The position numbers and the translations under genes were made by a program. The notes beneath the pieces were generated by a model that did not search any database, had not been told where the DNA came from, and saw only the letters and a list, made by a program, of their open reading frames with translations. 22,631 nucleotides of DNA from CAYTAP01 sp964435775 (GTDB taxonomy: Bacteria; Planctomycetota; Phycisphaerae; Tepidisphaerales; Tepidisphaeraceae). The stretch lies in the NCBI GenBank assembly GCA_964435775.1, contig CAYTAP010000064.1, positions 1 to 22,631 on the forward strand. The letters are read 5' to 3'. Below are positions 1-9,493 of this stretch, in pieces; the stretch's first letter is position 1, and each line of letters opens with the position of its first letter.

Positions 1-741
1 GCCTTGGTAACGGGTCATCACATGCAGACGGTCCCTGGCCATCCAATAGGTGCCAAGAACCTTGCCGTCGGTGATGACCTGAAGCTTGTAAGCGCCATCG
101 TCCTCGCCGGCAAAGCGGATCTCCGCATCAACCGGCTGAAACTCGACGTTGGCGTTATACGTCTGATCGGGCAACAGCGCCACCTCGCGCGTCGCTTTTG
201 CCACAAAATCAAAATCCCGTAGATAAAGCGGCAGGCTGTCGGCCGCCACAACCGGGCGCTTCCCCCGCTGCACCTCGCCGCCCACGCGCCCCTGTTCGGG
301 CAGATAGCTGAACGCCCAATACCCCCATCCGGTCGAATCGGGCAAACGAATATATTGCTTGAAGCTCGCGCCGCAAAATTCCTGACTGGCGGCATCCAGC
401 CGCGTCAGGTCGAGCGTCTTCACCTCCAGATGCGCGGTCGTTTCATAGTGATAATGATAATTGGGCGTCGGAATGTCCTCGATCTGGTTCAGCTTCCAAA
501 CTTCAATCGTATTGCCGCCGCGATCGCTCTTGGTGTTCGTCTTCAGATCATGCTGTTCCTTATTCGTGAAGGCGATCATCCGATACGGCCGCGGCTGGTC
601 ATACACGACCCGCGTTGCGTTGTAGACCGCTTTTTCCACCAGCCCATCATGCCAGATCGGATCATTTTTCCATCCATCGGCGCGCGCAACGGCTCCTGCC
701 AACAGGAGAAACGCCAACGCCAGGCTGATTGATTGTTTCAT
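1..741 (-). CDS. Secreted protein of unknown function, 3' end beyond the window
   Basis: The minus strand is open from ATG at 739-741 to the left edge, giving at least 247 residues with no stop. The N-terminus (MKQSISLALAFLLLAGAVARA) is a clear Sec signal peptide with likely cleavage after Ala-Arg-Ala, so the product is exported. A GGAG-like ribosome site lies about 10 bases upstream. The mature part is rich in Tyr and Trp. It contains a stretch around residues 115-130 (ASQEFCGASFKQY) and a segment around residue 90 (DIPTPNYHYHY) that recall a loosely defined family of secreted proteins often mislabelled as Maf septum inhibitors. That family link is from memory and tentative. No catalytic motif is recognised. 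It is divergent from the rhamnosidase gene, with about 225 bases between them. Confidence is high that it is a gene and low on function. Confidence 0.8.
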   Translation of the reverse strand, partial: MKQSISLALAFLLLAGAVARADGWKNDPIWHDGLVEKAVYNATRVVYDQPRPYRMIAFTNKEQHDLKTNTKSDRGGNTIEVWKLNQIEDIPTPNYHYHYETTAHLEVKTLDLTRLDAASQEFCGASFKQYIRLPDSTGWGYWAFSYLPEQGRVGGEVQRGKRPVVAADSLPLYLRDFDFVAKATREVALLPDQTYNANVEFQPVDAEIRFAGEDDGAYKLQVITDGKVLGTYWMARDRLHVMTRYQG

Positions 742-966
742 GGTCAATCGCTCCACTCAATCTGGTTGGAGAGGTGGGAAGCTGAATAGTAGGCGTTATA
801 CGATGTGCATTCAATGGCAAGCACCGTGTGCGAAACGCGAAACGCCCAATCGACGTGTTGATGCGCGGCATCGAACTACCCGAAACACCCCTCCTTTCTA
901 TAATTGTCCGGCACGCTGGTGGGCATTTGGACCACAACCGCCAGCCTTTTCCCTTGGAGCCATGCG
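742..966. promoter_or_regulatory. Divergent intergenic region with a consensus -10 box
   Basis: This spacer separates the secreted protein (minus) from the rhamnosidase gene (plus). A perfect TATAAT lies at 899-904 on the plus strand, about 60 bases before the rhamnosidase ATG, but no good -35 hexamer sits 16-18 bases before it. On the minus strand TATAAC (800 to 795) could serve the secreted gene, again without a convincing -35. No palindromic operator was found. Assignment of either promoter is weak. Confidence 0.35.
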
Positions 967-3900
967 ATGAATCAGACGGAATTGCTCGCACAATTCGCCA
1001 ACCCCCAGGCAAAATATCGGTCGATGCCGCTGTGGGTTTGGAATGGCCAGGTCAGCGAAGAGCGGATCACCGAGATGCTCGAACAATATGCCGCCCGCGG
1101 ATTTGGCGGCGTCTTCGTTCATCCCCGACCGGGGCTGATCACCGAATATCTTTCGGACCGCTGGTTTGAGCTGTGGCGCTTCGCGGCGACGGAATGTGCC
1201 CGCCTCGGAATGGAATGCAACATATATGATGAGAACAGCTACCCGGCGGGTTTCGCCGGAGGACACGTCCCGGCCAACCGCCCCGATGCCGCGGCGCAAT
1301 ACGTCGAAGCGGTTCTCCACCACCAGGCCCCCGTGCGCTTCGCCGGGCGGCTCCTGGGCGCCTATCGAATCGACACCAGCGGACATGCCATCCCATTGGA
1401 CAGCGGGCAGACACCCGATCAGGCCGTGGGCAACGGAACAGTCCTGACCCTGGCGTTGCGGGTGGCGTCGGGCAATCCCTGGACGGCGTGGTTTCCGATG
1501 GTGGACATCACCCGGCCGGAGGTGGTCCGCGAGTTCATCGCAACCACGCACGCACAATACAAAAAACGTCTGGGCAAGGAGTTTGGCCGGACGATCACGA
1601 CGGTTTTCAGTGATGAACCGATGCTGACCACCGCCGGCGCGTATGCCATGGCGAGCGGACTTCCGCTTTCGCGGTTGATTCTTCGGGCGTTTCGCGCCGA
1701 TCATCAATATGACCTTCAACCGCGACTGGCCGACCTCTTCGTCGATCAACCCGGATGCCGGGCGACGCGCTTCGACTATTACCTCACCTTGCAACGCCTC
1801 TGGACGGGCAACTTCATGCGCCCGCTGTTTGAATGGTGCGATGAAAACAAGCTGGTGATGAGCGGGCATTACAACGAGCACGAATGGCCGTCGCCGGTGA
1901 TGAGCCCATCGTGCATGGACGCGTACCGCTGGATGCACATGCCCGGCGTCGATCTGCTGCGACCTCAGTGCTGCTTCACCGATCCCGCGACGTTCGGCCA
2001 CTTCACGATGACCTTCCGCGAACTCAACAGCGCCGCCAACCAGCTTGGGCGCGCGCGCCGGTTGTGCGAAATCCACGGCGTCGGCGGCTATGAGGCCACC
2101 CTCGCCGAGATCAAGCAGTCCACCGACTGGATCATGGTTCACGGCATCAACTTCATCAACCAGCACCTGAGCTATCAGACGATCAGCGGGGCGAGAAAGT
2201 ATGACCATCCCCAGACGTTCAGCGACCACAGCGCCTGGTGGGATGATTATGGCATCCACGCCGATCACGTCGCGCGGCTGTCGATGGTTCTTTCACAAGG
2301 CACACAAATCAACCGCGTCCTCGTGCTCCACAGCACAACGGCCGGATGGACGCTCTTTTCCCCGGCCGCGAAAATAACGCCATCGCCTCTGGCGACCGAT
2401 GCCGGAGCGGTCCAGCGCCTGCGCGACAGCGAGGCGGAACTCGTGCGCTGGCTGGTCGATCGACAGGTCGATTTCGACCTCGGCGACGAGCTGCTCATGG
2501 CCGATCATGGCGAAGCGCTGAAGGAGGGGCGCCTCCGCGTCGGGGAGGCGACATACAAGGTCGTGGTCATCCCACCGGGCATGGAAAACGTCTGCCGCGA
2601 CACCGTGAGCCTCCTGGAAAAATATCTGCTCGGCGGCGGGATCATCTTGTCGCTGCGGGATGCCCCGACGCTGGTCAATGGCCGGGCCGATGATTGCATG
2701 AGTCGACTGGCGGACCAATTCCCTCATCAATGGCAGCGCCTCAACACGCTCGCCGCGCTTCAGGAGCGGCTCGATCAGCTCGCCCCGCCGCTCATCACCA
2801 CCCACCACGGCGCGCATCTCCCGGCATTGATCGGCCATCAGATGCGCCGCATGGCGGATGGACAGACGCTCCACTATCTCGCCAACCACAATGACCATGC
2901 CATCAAGCTGACCGCCCGGGTGCGGGGCGCGAGCGTTCAATTCCTCGATACATTGACCGGCGACATGACCCCGCTGGCCGGTCCGCGCGAAGGCGACCAT
3001 ATTCATGTGCCGCTGGAGATGCCGGTCGCCGGCCATGCCGTCTGGCTGGTGTCCGATGTGCCCGCGACGACTGTCCACGCCCCTTCGACACCCCATTGGC
3101 GTGCGGCGGCTGTTGAACCGTTCTCCACCATCGAGCGTTTGTCCCCCAATGTGCTCGCCCTCGATTTTTGTGACTTGACCCTCGAAGGACGCGCCCATCC
3201 GGGGCTGTATGTCACCCGCGCCAATCGATTGTGCTGGGAATCACACGGCTTCGACGCCGACGTCTGGGACCGCGCAATTCAGTATCGCCGCAATTTCATT
3301 GACATGAGCTTCGACGCCTCCACGGGCTTCCGCGCCGATTATCATGTCCAGATCGCCGACGGCGCGATCAACGGCATAGAGCTGGCCATCGAGCGCCCAG
3401 ACCTTTATCGCGTGGAGGTCAACGGCAGCGCCGCCTCCTTCGCCGCCGGAGAGCGCTGGTTCGATGAAACGATTCGCAAGATCGACATCACCTCACTCCT
3501 GCGACCGGGGAGCAACATCATTTCCCTCATCGCCTCCCCGTTTCACATCCTCTGTGAAATTGCGCCGATCTATCTGCTCGGCGACTTCGCGGTGGATACC
3601 GCCGAGGTCGGCTTCACCATCACGCCCGCCCGGGCGCTGCGGCTGGGTGATTGGGTCACCCAGGGCCTCGCCCACTATGACCGGGCCGTGCGATACACCA
3701 CCGCCTTCACGCTCGAACAGGCTGCCAGTCGCCTGCGGGTCGAAGTGCCGATGTGGACCGGATCGGTTCTCCGCGTGCGCGTCGATGATGCGGCCATCGG
3801 CTCGATCGCATTTCCTCCCTATGAGTTGATCTCCGATCAGCCGCTGAAACCCGGCCGACACACGCTCTCGGTGGATGTCGTGGGGACGCCCAAAAACCTT

Positions 3901-4065
3901 CTCGGTCCGCATTTCGATCCCAAGCGCCGCGACGGCTCCTGGATCGGTCGTCGCTGGATCGGACCTCCTTCATGGGACCATGCCCCCAGCCACCCCGCGC
4001 CAGGCGCGAGCTATGAGCTTGATCCGTACGGTCTGCTCGCGCCTGTGAAGGTGGCGGTGGAATAA
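967..4065 (+). CDS. Glycoside hydrolase, alpha-L-rhamnosidase-like (GH106 type)
   Basis: This 1032-residue protein probably removes terminal alpha-L-rhamnose from plant or algal glycans. The N-terminus has the pattern typical of GH106-like enzymes: PLWVWNG, then an RGFGGVFVHPRPGL strand, then YDENSYPAGFAGG, describing a (beta/alpha)8 barrel. A conserved-looking acidic pair, Asp216-Glu217, lies in the segment VFSDEPML. Near the C-terminus, around residues 810-870 (VEVNGS, followed by DITSLLRPGSN), the sequence looks like a galactose-binding-type jelly roll. The start at 967 is preferred over an in-frame ATG at 904 because GGAG precedes it and homology begins there. No signal peptide is visible, so it is probably cytoplasmic and would act on imported oligosaccharides. 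Family assignment comes from motif pattern. Substrate is inferred. Confidence 0.8.
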   Translation: MNQTELLAQFANPQAKYRSMPLWVWNGQVSEERITEMLEQYAARGFGGVFVHPRPGLITEYLSDRWFELWRFAATECARLGMECNIYDENSYPAGFAGGHVPANRPDAAAQYVEAVLHHQAPVRFAGRLLGAYRIDTSGHAIPLDSGQTPDQAVGNGTVLTLALRVASGNPWTAWFPMVDITRPEVVREFIATTHAQYKKRLGKEFGRTITTVFSDEPMLTTAGAYAMASGLPLSRLILRAFRADHQYDLQPRLADLFVDQPGCRATRFDYYLTLQRLWTGNFMRPLFEWCDENKLVMSGHYNEHEWPSPVMSPSCMDAYRWMHMPGVDLLRPQCCFTDPATFGHFTMTFRELNSAANQLGRARRLCEIHGVGGYEATLAEIKQSTDWIMVHGINFINQHLSYQTISGARKYDHPQTFSDHSAWWDDYGIHADHVARLSMVLSQGTQINRVLVLHSTTAGWTLFSPAAKITPSPLATDAGAVQRLRDSEAELVRWLVDRQVDFDLGDELLMADHGEALKEGRLRVGEATYKVVVIPPGMENVCRDTVSLLEKYLLGGGIILSLRDAPTLVNGRADDCMSRLADQFPHQWQRLNTLAALQERLDQLAPPLITTHHGAHLPALIGHQMRRMADGQTLHYLANHNDHAIKLTARVRGASVQFLDTLTGDMTPLAGPREGDHIHVPLEMPVAGHAVWLVSDVPATTVHAPSTPHWRAAAVEPFSTIERLSPNVLALDFCDLTLEGRAHPGLYVTRANRLCWESHGFDADVWDRAIQYRRNFIDMSFDASTGFRADYHVQIADGAINGIELAIERPDLYRVEVNGSAASFAAGERWFDETIRKIDITSLLRPGSNIISLIASPFHILCEIAPIYLLGDFAVDTAEVGFTITPARALRLGDWVTQGLAHYDRAVRYTTAFTLEQAASRLRVEVPMWTGSVLRVRVDDAAIGSIAFPPYELISDQPLKPGRHTLSVDVVGTPKNLLGPHFDPKRRDGSWIGRRWIGPPSWDHAPSHPAPGASYELDPYGLLAPVKVAVE

Positions 4066-4078
4066 TCCGCATGGGGAC

Positions 4079-4117
4079 GCGTCGCTCCCGCAACGCCGCG
4101 GCGTCGCAGAGCGACGC
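4079..4117. repeat. Nested GC-rich palindrome downstream of the rhamnosidase gene
   Basis: GCGTCGCT at 4079-4086 is the exact reverse complement of AGCGACGC at 4110-4117, and the enclosed bases hold a perfect 12-base palindrome ACGCCGCGGCGT at 4093-4104. The structure starts 13 bases after the rhamnosidase stop. It has no T tract, so it may be an intergenic repeat or an mRNA-end stabiliser rather than an intrinsic terminator. Confidence 0.5.
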
Positions 4118-4176
4118 CCTCCAGAGGCAAGAGCTGCCGCCGACACGCCGTCGCATTTTCATTGGGCGCGCCTACA

Positions 4177-5010
4177 ATGCCCGTCATGGAACTCACACTA
4201 CTTGGAACCGCCGCCGCCGAGGCCTGGCCGGCGCCGTTTTGCCGATGCGCCGCTTGTGAAGAAGCCCGCCGCCGAGGCGGGGTGAACATCCGCATGCGCT
4301 CCGGCGCGATCATCGACAACGATCTCAAGATCGACTTCTGTCCCGACACCACCGTTCAAATGCAGCGATTCGGTCGCTGCCTCGACCAGGTGCGGACGAT
4401 CGTCTTCACTCATCAGCATTCGGATCACGTCGCGCCGCATGAACTGCAATGGGCGTCCGAGCCCTTCAGCCACAACCCGCCGGACCAGCAGATCGCGGTC
4501 TATGGCAACAGCGAGGTGCTGGCGATGATCCGCGCGGCGCTGGGCGATCAGGTGCGCAAGTGCCGCATGACCCTGCACGAGATGCGCGCGCTTGAACCCG
4601 TGACCACGCCCACCGGCGACACGATCCTCCCCATGCCCGCCGACCACGTCGCCGGCGCGTTCGTCCTCCGCATCACCCGCGCCAACGGAAAATCCGTCTT
4701 TTACGGCCACGATTCGGGCTTCTACCTCGAACCAACACTCGATGCCCTCCAGAAAGCCGGGCCGGTCGATATCGCCCTCTTCGACACCACCAGCGGCGGC
4801 GTGAAAACAAGCAATCGAGGCCACATGGACGCCGATGGCGTCATCCGCGCCGCCAGGGAACTCCGCGCCCGAGGAGTCATCACACCCGACACCCAACTCA
4901 TCGCCACACACTTCTCCCACAACGGCGGCCTGCTCCATGAGGAACTCACGCGCCTCTTCCTGCCTCATGGCATCCAGGTCGCGTTTGATGGGATGGTCAT
5001 CCGGGCATAG
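4177..5010 (+). CDS. MBL-fold metallo-hydrolase, PhnP-like phosphodiesterase type
   Basis: A 277-residue metallo-beta-lactamase-fold enzyme. The metal-binding signature HQHSDH is at residues 79-84, with further expected ligands at Asp179 (in YGHDSGF) and His245/His248 (in ATHFSHN). The N-terminus, LGTAAAEAWPAPFCRCAACE, carries a Cys-X-Cys-X-X-Cys cluster as in PhnP-like proteins, which can bind a structural zinc. PhnP hydrolyses cyclic ribose phosphates, but members near glycosidase genes have unknown substrates, so the reaction here is unassigned. Neither ATG 4177 nor ATG 4186 has a good ribosome site. The earlier ATG is used, and an upstream TTG at 4162 is less likely. It follows the rhamnosidase by 111 bases on the same strand, separated by a hairpin, and may be co-expressed with it. 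Confidence 0.82.
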   Translation: MPVMELTLLGTAAAEAWPAPFCRCAACEEARRRGGVNIRMRSGAIIDNDLKIDFCPDTTVQMQRFGRCLDQVRTIVFTHQHSDHVAPHELQWASEPFSHNPPDQQIAVYGNSEVLAMIRAALGDQVRKCRMTLHEMRALEPVTTPTGDTILPMPADHVAGAFVLRITRANGKSVFYGHDSGFYLEPTLDALQKAGPVDIALFDTTSGGVKTSNRGHMDADGVIRAARELRARGVITPDTQLIATHFSHNGGLLHEELTRLFLPHGIQVAFDGMVIRA

Positions 5011-5129
5011 GAGACCGATCGCGATGGACCTGCGGCACCACGTCATTCCTCAATGAAATAGTTGCGTCGATTCAAGGGGATCAATAGCATCGTCTTTCGT
5101 CTCATCCATCGCACCCCCATGACGAACAG

Positions 5130-5148
5130 TGGCGGAGGTGGTCCGCCA
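5130..5148 (+). other. Leader hairpin upstream of the flavoprotein gene
   Basis: TGGCGGA at 5130-5136 pairs perfectly with TCCGCCA at 5142-5148 around a 5-base loop, 37 bases before the ATG of the flavoprotein gene. The 175-base spacer 5011-5185 otherwise holds no recognisable promoter or riboswitch. The glycine riboswitch, which would suit a one-carbon gene, was looked for and not seen. The hairpin could affect translation or be chance in GC-rich DNA. Confidence 0.3.
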
Positions 5149-5185
5149 ATCGCACACGGGCGCATCGCAAATCGAGAGGTCCATT

Positions 5186-7651
5186 ATGACGGATTCAATT
5201 CCAACATCCGCGCGCGTGGTGATCATCGGCGGCGGAGTGGCGGGAGCATCGGCGGCATACCACCTGGCGAAGCTGGGCTGGAAGGATGTCGTCCTGCTTG
5301 AACGACAGAAGATCGGCGGCGGAACAACCTGGCACGCGGCGGGAATGGTCAGCCGCTACCGCGTCTCCAGCAGCGCGATGAAGGTCAACCAGGCGAGCGC
5401 GGAGCTTTACGCGAAGTTGAAAGATGAAACAGGCGTCGATCCCCAGTGGCGGGCGGTCGGCGCACTCATGATGGCCCGCAACGAAGATCGGATGCACCAG
5501 ATCCGGCGGACGACCGCGATGGCGGAATTTCTCGGCGTCCACTGCGAACTCGTCAGCGCAAAAGGGGTCGGGGAGCATTGGCCGCTCATCCGATGTGATG
5601 ATCTCGTCGGCGGCGTGTGGATTCCCGGGGATGGGTGCGTACACCCCGCCAACACGGCGCGGGCGATGGCCAGGGGCGCGGAGCTTCATGGCGCGACGGT
5701 GATCGAAGGGGTGGGTGTGACCGAATTGCTGCAATCAAACGGACGGATCGTCGGCGTCAAGACGACGCATGGTGAGATTCGTTGCCAGCAGGTGGTGCTG
5801 GCGTGCGGGATGTGGTCGCGGCAACTGGGATTGGCGGCCGGCGTCAACCTGCCGCTCTATCCGGTTGAGCATCATTACGTGGTCAGCAACACCATCGAAG
5901 GCGCATCCGGCGATGATCCCACCTGCCGCGACATGGATGGCTACATTTACTTCCGCGGCGAAACATTGCCCGACGGGAGCGGGGGAATCGTCCTCGGCGC
6001 GTTTCAACGCTACACCAAGCCATGGCTCGTCGAGCGCGTGCCCGATGACTTTTCATTCAAGCTCCTGGAGGATGACTGGGACAAGTTCGCCGACCCGCTG
6101 CGCGAAGGCGAATGGCGGGTGCCGGCGCTGAAAAAGTTCGGCTACAGCCGGTTTGTCAACGGACCGGAAAGCTTCACGCCGGACAACAATTGGTTGATGG
6201 GCCCGACGCCGGAAATCGACGGATTGTTCGCCTTGTGCGGCTTCAATTCCGGCGGCATCGCGGCGGCCGGGGGAGCGGGAAAATACCTCGCGGAATGGAT
6301 GGAGGCGGGGGAGATGACGATGGACCTCGTCAGCGTCGATGTCCGTCGATTCGGACCCTGGGCGAACAATCGCGCGCTGCTGCGCGAGCGCGTCACCGAG
6401 GCGCTGGGTCTGCATTACCAGATGGCCTGGCCGAACCGGGAGTATGAAACGGCGCGGGACATCCGCTGTTCGCCGCTCCAATCACGCCTCAAATCGGCCG
6501 GTGCGTGCTATGGAACGAAGGCGGGATGGGAACGCCCGAGTTGGTTCGCCCCGGCGGGGATGAAGCCGGTGACGGAGTATTCGTTCGGAAGGCAAAACTG
6601 GTTTGCCGCGCAGGCCGCCGAGCATCGCGCCGCGCGCGAGAACGTGGCGATCTTCGATCAAACCGCGTTTGCCAAGCTGATCGCGCGTGGCCGCGACGTG
6701 GTGAAGGTGTTGCAGCGGTTGTGCGGCGCCAATGTCGATGTGCCGGTCGGTTCGACCTCGTATACCGGTTTGTTCAACTCGCGCGGAACGTTTGAAAGCG
6801 ATCTGACCGTCGCCCGCACCGCCGAGCATGAGTATTACATCGTCACGGGCACGGCGCAGGGGTTCAAGGACCAACACTGGATTCGTTCGAATGTTCGGCC
6901 CGACGAATGCTGCGAACTGGTCGATGTCAGCTCAATGTTCGCGGTGATCAGCGTCATGGGCCCGAACGCCCGGCGACTGCTGGAAAAAGTGACCGATGCG
7001 GATTTGTCCAACGCCGCATTTCCCTTCGGCGCAACGCAGCTCATCAGCATCGGGCAGGTCATGGCGCGGGCGATCCGCATCACCTACGTCGGCGAACTTG
7101 GGTGGGAACTGCATGTCTCCGTCGATCAGGCGGTGCGGGCGTTTGATGCGCTGACCGAAGCCGGCAAGTCGCTCGGCGCCGTCAACGCCGGATACAATGC
7201 GATCAACTCGCTGCGATTGGAGAAGGGGTATCGCGCCTACGGCGCGGAACTGACACCGGATGAAACCCCGCTGGAGGCCGGGTTGGCGTTTCGCCTCGAC
7301 TGGGAAAAACCCGGCGGATTCCTCGGGCGCGAGGCGCTGCTGAAGCAAAAGGCCGACGGCGTCCGCAAGCGCTGCGCGATCTTCGTTCTGAACGATCCAT
7401 CCATCACGCTCTGGGGAGGTGAGGTGCTGTATCGCAATGGCGTGACCGTCGGTTCGACGACCTCCGCCAGCTTCGGCCACACCGTCGGCGGCGCAATCGC
7501 CCTGGCGTATGTGAAAAATGGCGACGAAGTCTGCACGATGGATTACCTCAAGACGGGCCAATACGAAATCGCCGTCAACGCCGTCCGCCACGCGGCGACG
7601 CTCCATACGAAATGCCCGGTTGATCCGGATCGGAAGAAGATTCTGGCGTAA
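5186..7651 (+). CDS. FAD-dependent oxidoreductase/aminomethyltransferase fusion (dimethylglycine or sarcosine dehydrogenase-like)
   Basis: This 821-residue protein has the layout of mitochondrial-type dimethylglycine and sarcosine dehydrogenases. A DAO-type FAD domain covers roughly residues 10-375, with the dinucleotide motif GGGVAGA starting at Gly15. An FAO_M-type linker follows at about 375-430, then a GcvT-like folate-binding domain at about 440-700 and a GcvT C-terminal barrel at about 715-810. TTWHAAG includes His50, the position that carries covalent FAD in the characterised family. These enzymes oxidatively demethylate N-methyl amino acids and pass the one-carbon unit to tetrahydrofolate; the exact substrate is not readable. 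The start at 5186 is chosen because GAGAGG sits 6 bases upstream; an in-frame ATG at 5129 lacks one. It is on the same strand as the MBL gene and convergent with the glycosyltransferase 36 bases downstream. Confidence 0.88.
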   Translation: MTDSIPTSARVVIIGGGVAGASAAYHLAKLGWKDVVLLERQKIGGGTTWHAAGMVSRYRVSSSAMKVNQASAELYAKLKDETGVDPQWRAVGALMMARNEDRMHQIRRTTAMAEFLGVHCELVSAKGVGEHWPLIRCDDLVGGVWIPGDGCVHPANTARAMARGAELHGATVIEGVGVTELLQSNGRIVGVKTTHGEIRCQQVVLACGMWSRQLGLAAGVNLPLYPVEHHYVVSNTIEGASGDDPTCRDMDGYIYFRGETLPDGSGGIVLGAFQRYTKPWLVERVPDDFSFKLLEDDWDKFADPLREGEWRVPALKKFGYSRFVNGPESFTPDNNWLMGPTPEIDGLFALCGFNSGGIAAAGGAGKYLAEWMEAGEMTMDLVSVDVRRFGPWANNRALLRERVTEALGLHYQMAWPNREYETARDIRCSPLQSRLKSAGACYGTKAGWERPSWFAPAGMKPVTEYSFGRQNWFAAQAAEHRAARENVAIFDQTAFAKLIARGRDVVKVLQRLCGANVDVPVGSTSYTGLFNSRGTFESDLTVARTAEHEYYIVTGTAQGFKDQHWIRSNVRPDECCELVDVSSMFAVISVMGPNARRLLEKVTDADLSNAAFPFGATQLISIGQVMARAIRITYVGELGWELHVSVDQAVRAFDALTEAGKSLGAVNAGYNAINSLRLEKGYRAYGAELTPDETPLEAGLAFRLDWEKPGGFLGREALLKQKADGVRKRCAIFVLNDPSITLWGGEVLYRNGVTVGSTTSASFGHTVGGAIALAYVKNGDEVCTMDYLKTGQYEIAVNAVRHAATLHTKCPVDPDRKKILA

Positions 7652-7687
7652 TGCCGTGTCGCCTCAGGCCATCCGCAATCCGTCGGT

Positions 7688-9493
7688 TCATGGCTTTTGA
7701 TCAAGATCGTACACATAGATGGATTCCCCCACCCGCTTGACCATGGGATAGGCGTCGAGCCACGAATAATCCGGACCGACGGAGAACGTCTGCAACCGCG
7801 CCAGGTTGTTGACGCTGATGGCGAAGAGGCCATGCGGCTTGGCCGACAATGCCGCGGGGTCCAGGCCAAGGTACTCAACGAGTTTGGCGTCCTCGGTGTC
7901 ATCGACGCGAAGGGAATAGCTTCGACCCCGATTGGCATCCGATTTCAGCCATGTCGCGAGACGCGCGATGTCCTGACCCCAGTCGAGGTTGCTGTCGGCG
8001 AGGTATCGCCGACCGCCGGAGGGTCCGCCGGCGAGGGCGTTGAAGTAGGCGATGTATTCGGGATGAACCCAGGCCGTTTCAACCGCCGCCAGCGCCATGA
8101 GCGGGATCAGGACGAGCAGACCTCGACGGCGTCCCAGTTGCACCGCCACGAATAGATACGCAAATGGGATCGCCGGCAGCAACAGGCGAACGCCGATGTT
8201 GATGGGCGATCTCATGCTAATGGCGAGGAAGGCCAGTGGAATGACATACACCAGCGACCGGGGCGATATCCGGCGGCGAACCATCAGATACGACCCACCA
8301 GCCAGACAGATGGAGACCACCAGCGCCGCCAGAAGACCAATCGGACTTTTAAGGGCGAACGCTTCCGGGAAATAGTACCACCAGCCGTTAAAGGAAAGCT
8401 TGCCGTTCAAGTAGGCGTGATGCCCGATGTTGTTGTGCGACAGTTGAAAGAACGTTCCGGCAACAAAGCTCGGCATCGGAATCGGCATTTGCTTCACCCA
8501 TGCCGGGATCTGCTCCCAGTGACGCGAATTCCCGATGAGCGTCTGGTTCGCCAGGGGACTCACGTCGAACAGGTAAGTCCCCCAGAGCGCGATGAATGCC
8601 GCCAGGATGAAGAGACCCGCTTGCGCCATGGTCGGCCAGCGCCGAAAATAGGCGCGCAGGCGACGACGCCATGGCAGGTCCATCCCCAGGGCGCGAATCG
8701 GACGGATGAGAAGGATCAGCGCCAGCGCCGGTAACATCAGCAGACCGGTCGTTTTGCACGCGATGGCGATCCCCACCGCGGCGCCCCCGGCCAGCGCGCG
8801 CCATGCCGTGGGTCGTCGCAGGAACCGAAGTCCATAGTAGGATGCCGCGAGGAACCCCGCCGCCGCCGCCGCATCGTCCACGATCCACATCGCGTGTCCG
8901 AGCAGCGTTGGATCAAGGCTGAAAAAAACGGTCGCCAGCATCGCCTCGCGCCCATGCGCCACCCACCGGGTCAACTGGTAAAGGTAGAAAAGCGCCGCGA
9001 GCGGAAAGATCAACATCGCCAGCCGCGCGCCGGTCAGGATCGTCCAGTAATCATGGCCGCCGTCGAACAGGATCTTCCCCCCGGCGTCCATTGCTTGTTG
9101 GACTTCCGCGATGCTTTGCGAATCATATTCCGCCGGAAGCCTCACCCCCATGAGATACGGAACCGCCCCGGAGACCAGCCATGCCAGAGGCGGATGATCC
9201 GCGCCTAGCGTGAGTTTCTTTTCCTGCCAGAGGCTCACACCGGCCGCCAGGTGTATCGGTTCATCGACGGTGTGATTGAAAATGTCGACCGTGGGCGCGA
9301 TCCGCGCCACAAGGATCAACGCCGCCACCAGGCCAATTATCGGATAGAGAGGATGTTCCGACGGAAGGATGAAGCGACGGCGGGCGCTCCTGCACTCGGT
9401 CTTTGGCGACGCTTCGACGGGGTGCGTCAAACTGACGATACCCATTGGATGACTTTCAAAGAGGATTTGCCGAGGCGCCAAACCGAGCACCAT
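7688..9493 (-). CDS. Integral membrane glycosyltransferase, GT39/ArnT-PMT type
   Basis: This 601-residue multi-pass membrane protein has about ten hydrophobic segments. The first runs from about residue 50 (LYPIIGLVAALILVARI). It is followed by a long first extracytoplasmic loop with the Asp-Glu pair of GT-C enzymes in TVDEPIHLAAG, and HPPLAWL follows. The family moves sugars from polyprenyl-phosphate carriers to lipids or proteins at the outer face of the membrane. The acceptor is unknown. The C-terminal part (EYIAYFNALAGGPSGGRRYL, then DSNLDWGQD) matches a subgroup common in environmental genomes. The start is uncertain: ATG 9491-9493 gives a 48-residue cytoplasmic tail, while ATG at 9443-9445 would fit equally well. 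Neither has a strong ribosome site. It is divergent from the isomerase gene. Confidence 0.85.
   Translation of the reverse strand: MVLGLAPRQILFESHPMGIVSLTHPVEASPKTECRSARRRFILPSEHPLYPIIGLVAALILVARIAPTVDIFNHTVDEPIHLAAGVSLWQEKKLTLGADHPPLAWLVSGAVPYLMGVRLPAEYDSQSIAEVQQAMDAGGKILFDGGHDYWTILTGARLAMLIFPLAALFYLYQLTRWVAHGREAMLATVFFSLDPTLLGHAMWIVDDAAAAAGFLAASYYGLRFLRRPTAWRALAGGAAVGIAIACKTTGLLMLPALALILLIRPIRALGMDLPWRRRLRAYFRRWPTMAQAGLFILAAFIALWGTYLFDVSPLANQTLIGNSRHWEQIPAWVKQMPIPMPSFVAGTFFQLSHNNIGHHAYLNGKLSFNGWWYYFPEAFALKSPIGLLAALVVSICLAGGSYLMVRRRISPRSLVYVIPLAFLAISMRSPINIGVRLLLPAIPFAYLFVAVQLGRRRGLLVLIPLMALAAVETAWVHPEYIAYFNALAGGPSGGRRYLADSNLDWGQDIARLATWLKSDANRGRSYSLRVDDTEDAKLVEYLGLDPAALSAKPHGLFAISVNNLARLQTFSVGPDYSWLDAYPMVKRVGESIYVYDLDQKP

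Noticed and set aside
898..2268. Long minus-strand reading frame (456 codons) opposite the rhamnosidase gene
   Set aside because: It lies wholly in antisense to a gene with clear family motifs; its translation is rich in Arg, His, Gly and Val with no domain, as expected from mirrored GC-rich codons.
5011..5185. Glycine riboswitch or other aptamer before the flavoprotein gene
   Set aside because: No conserved aptamer core was found; only a short hairpin is visible.
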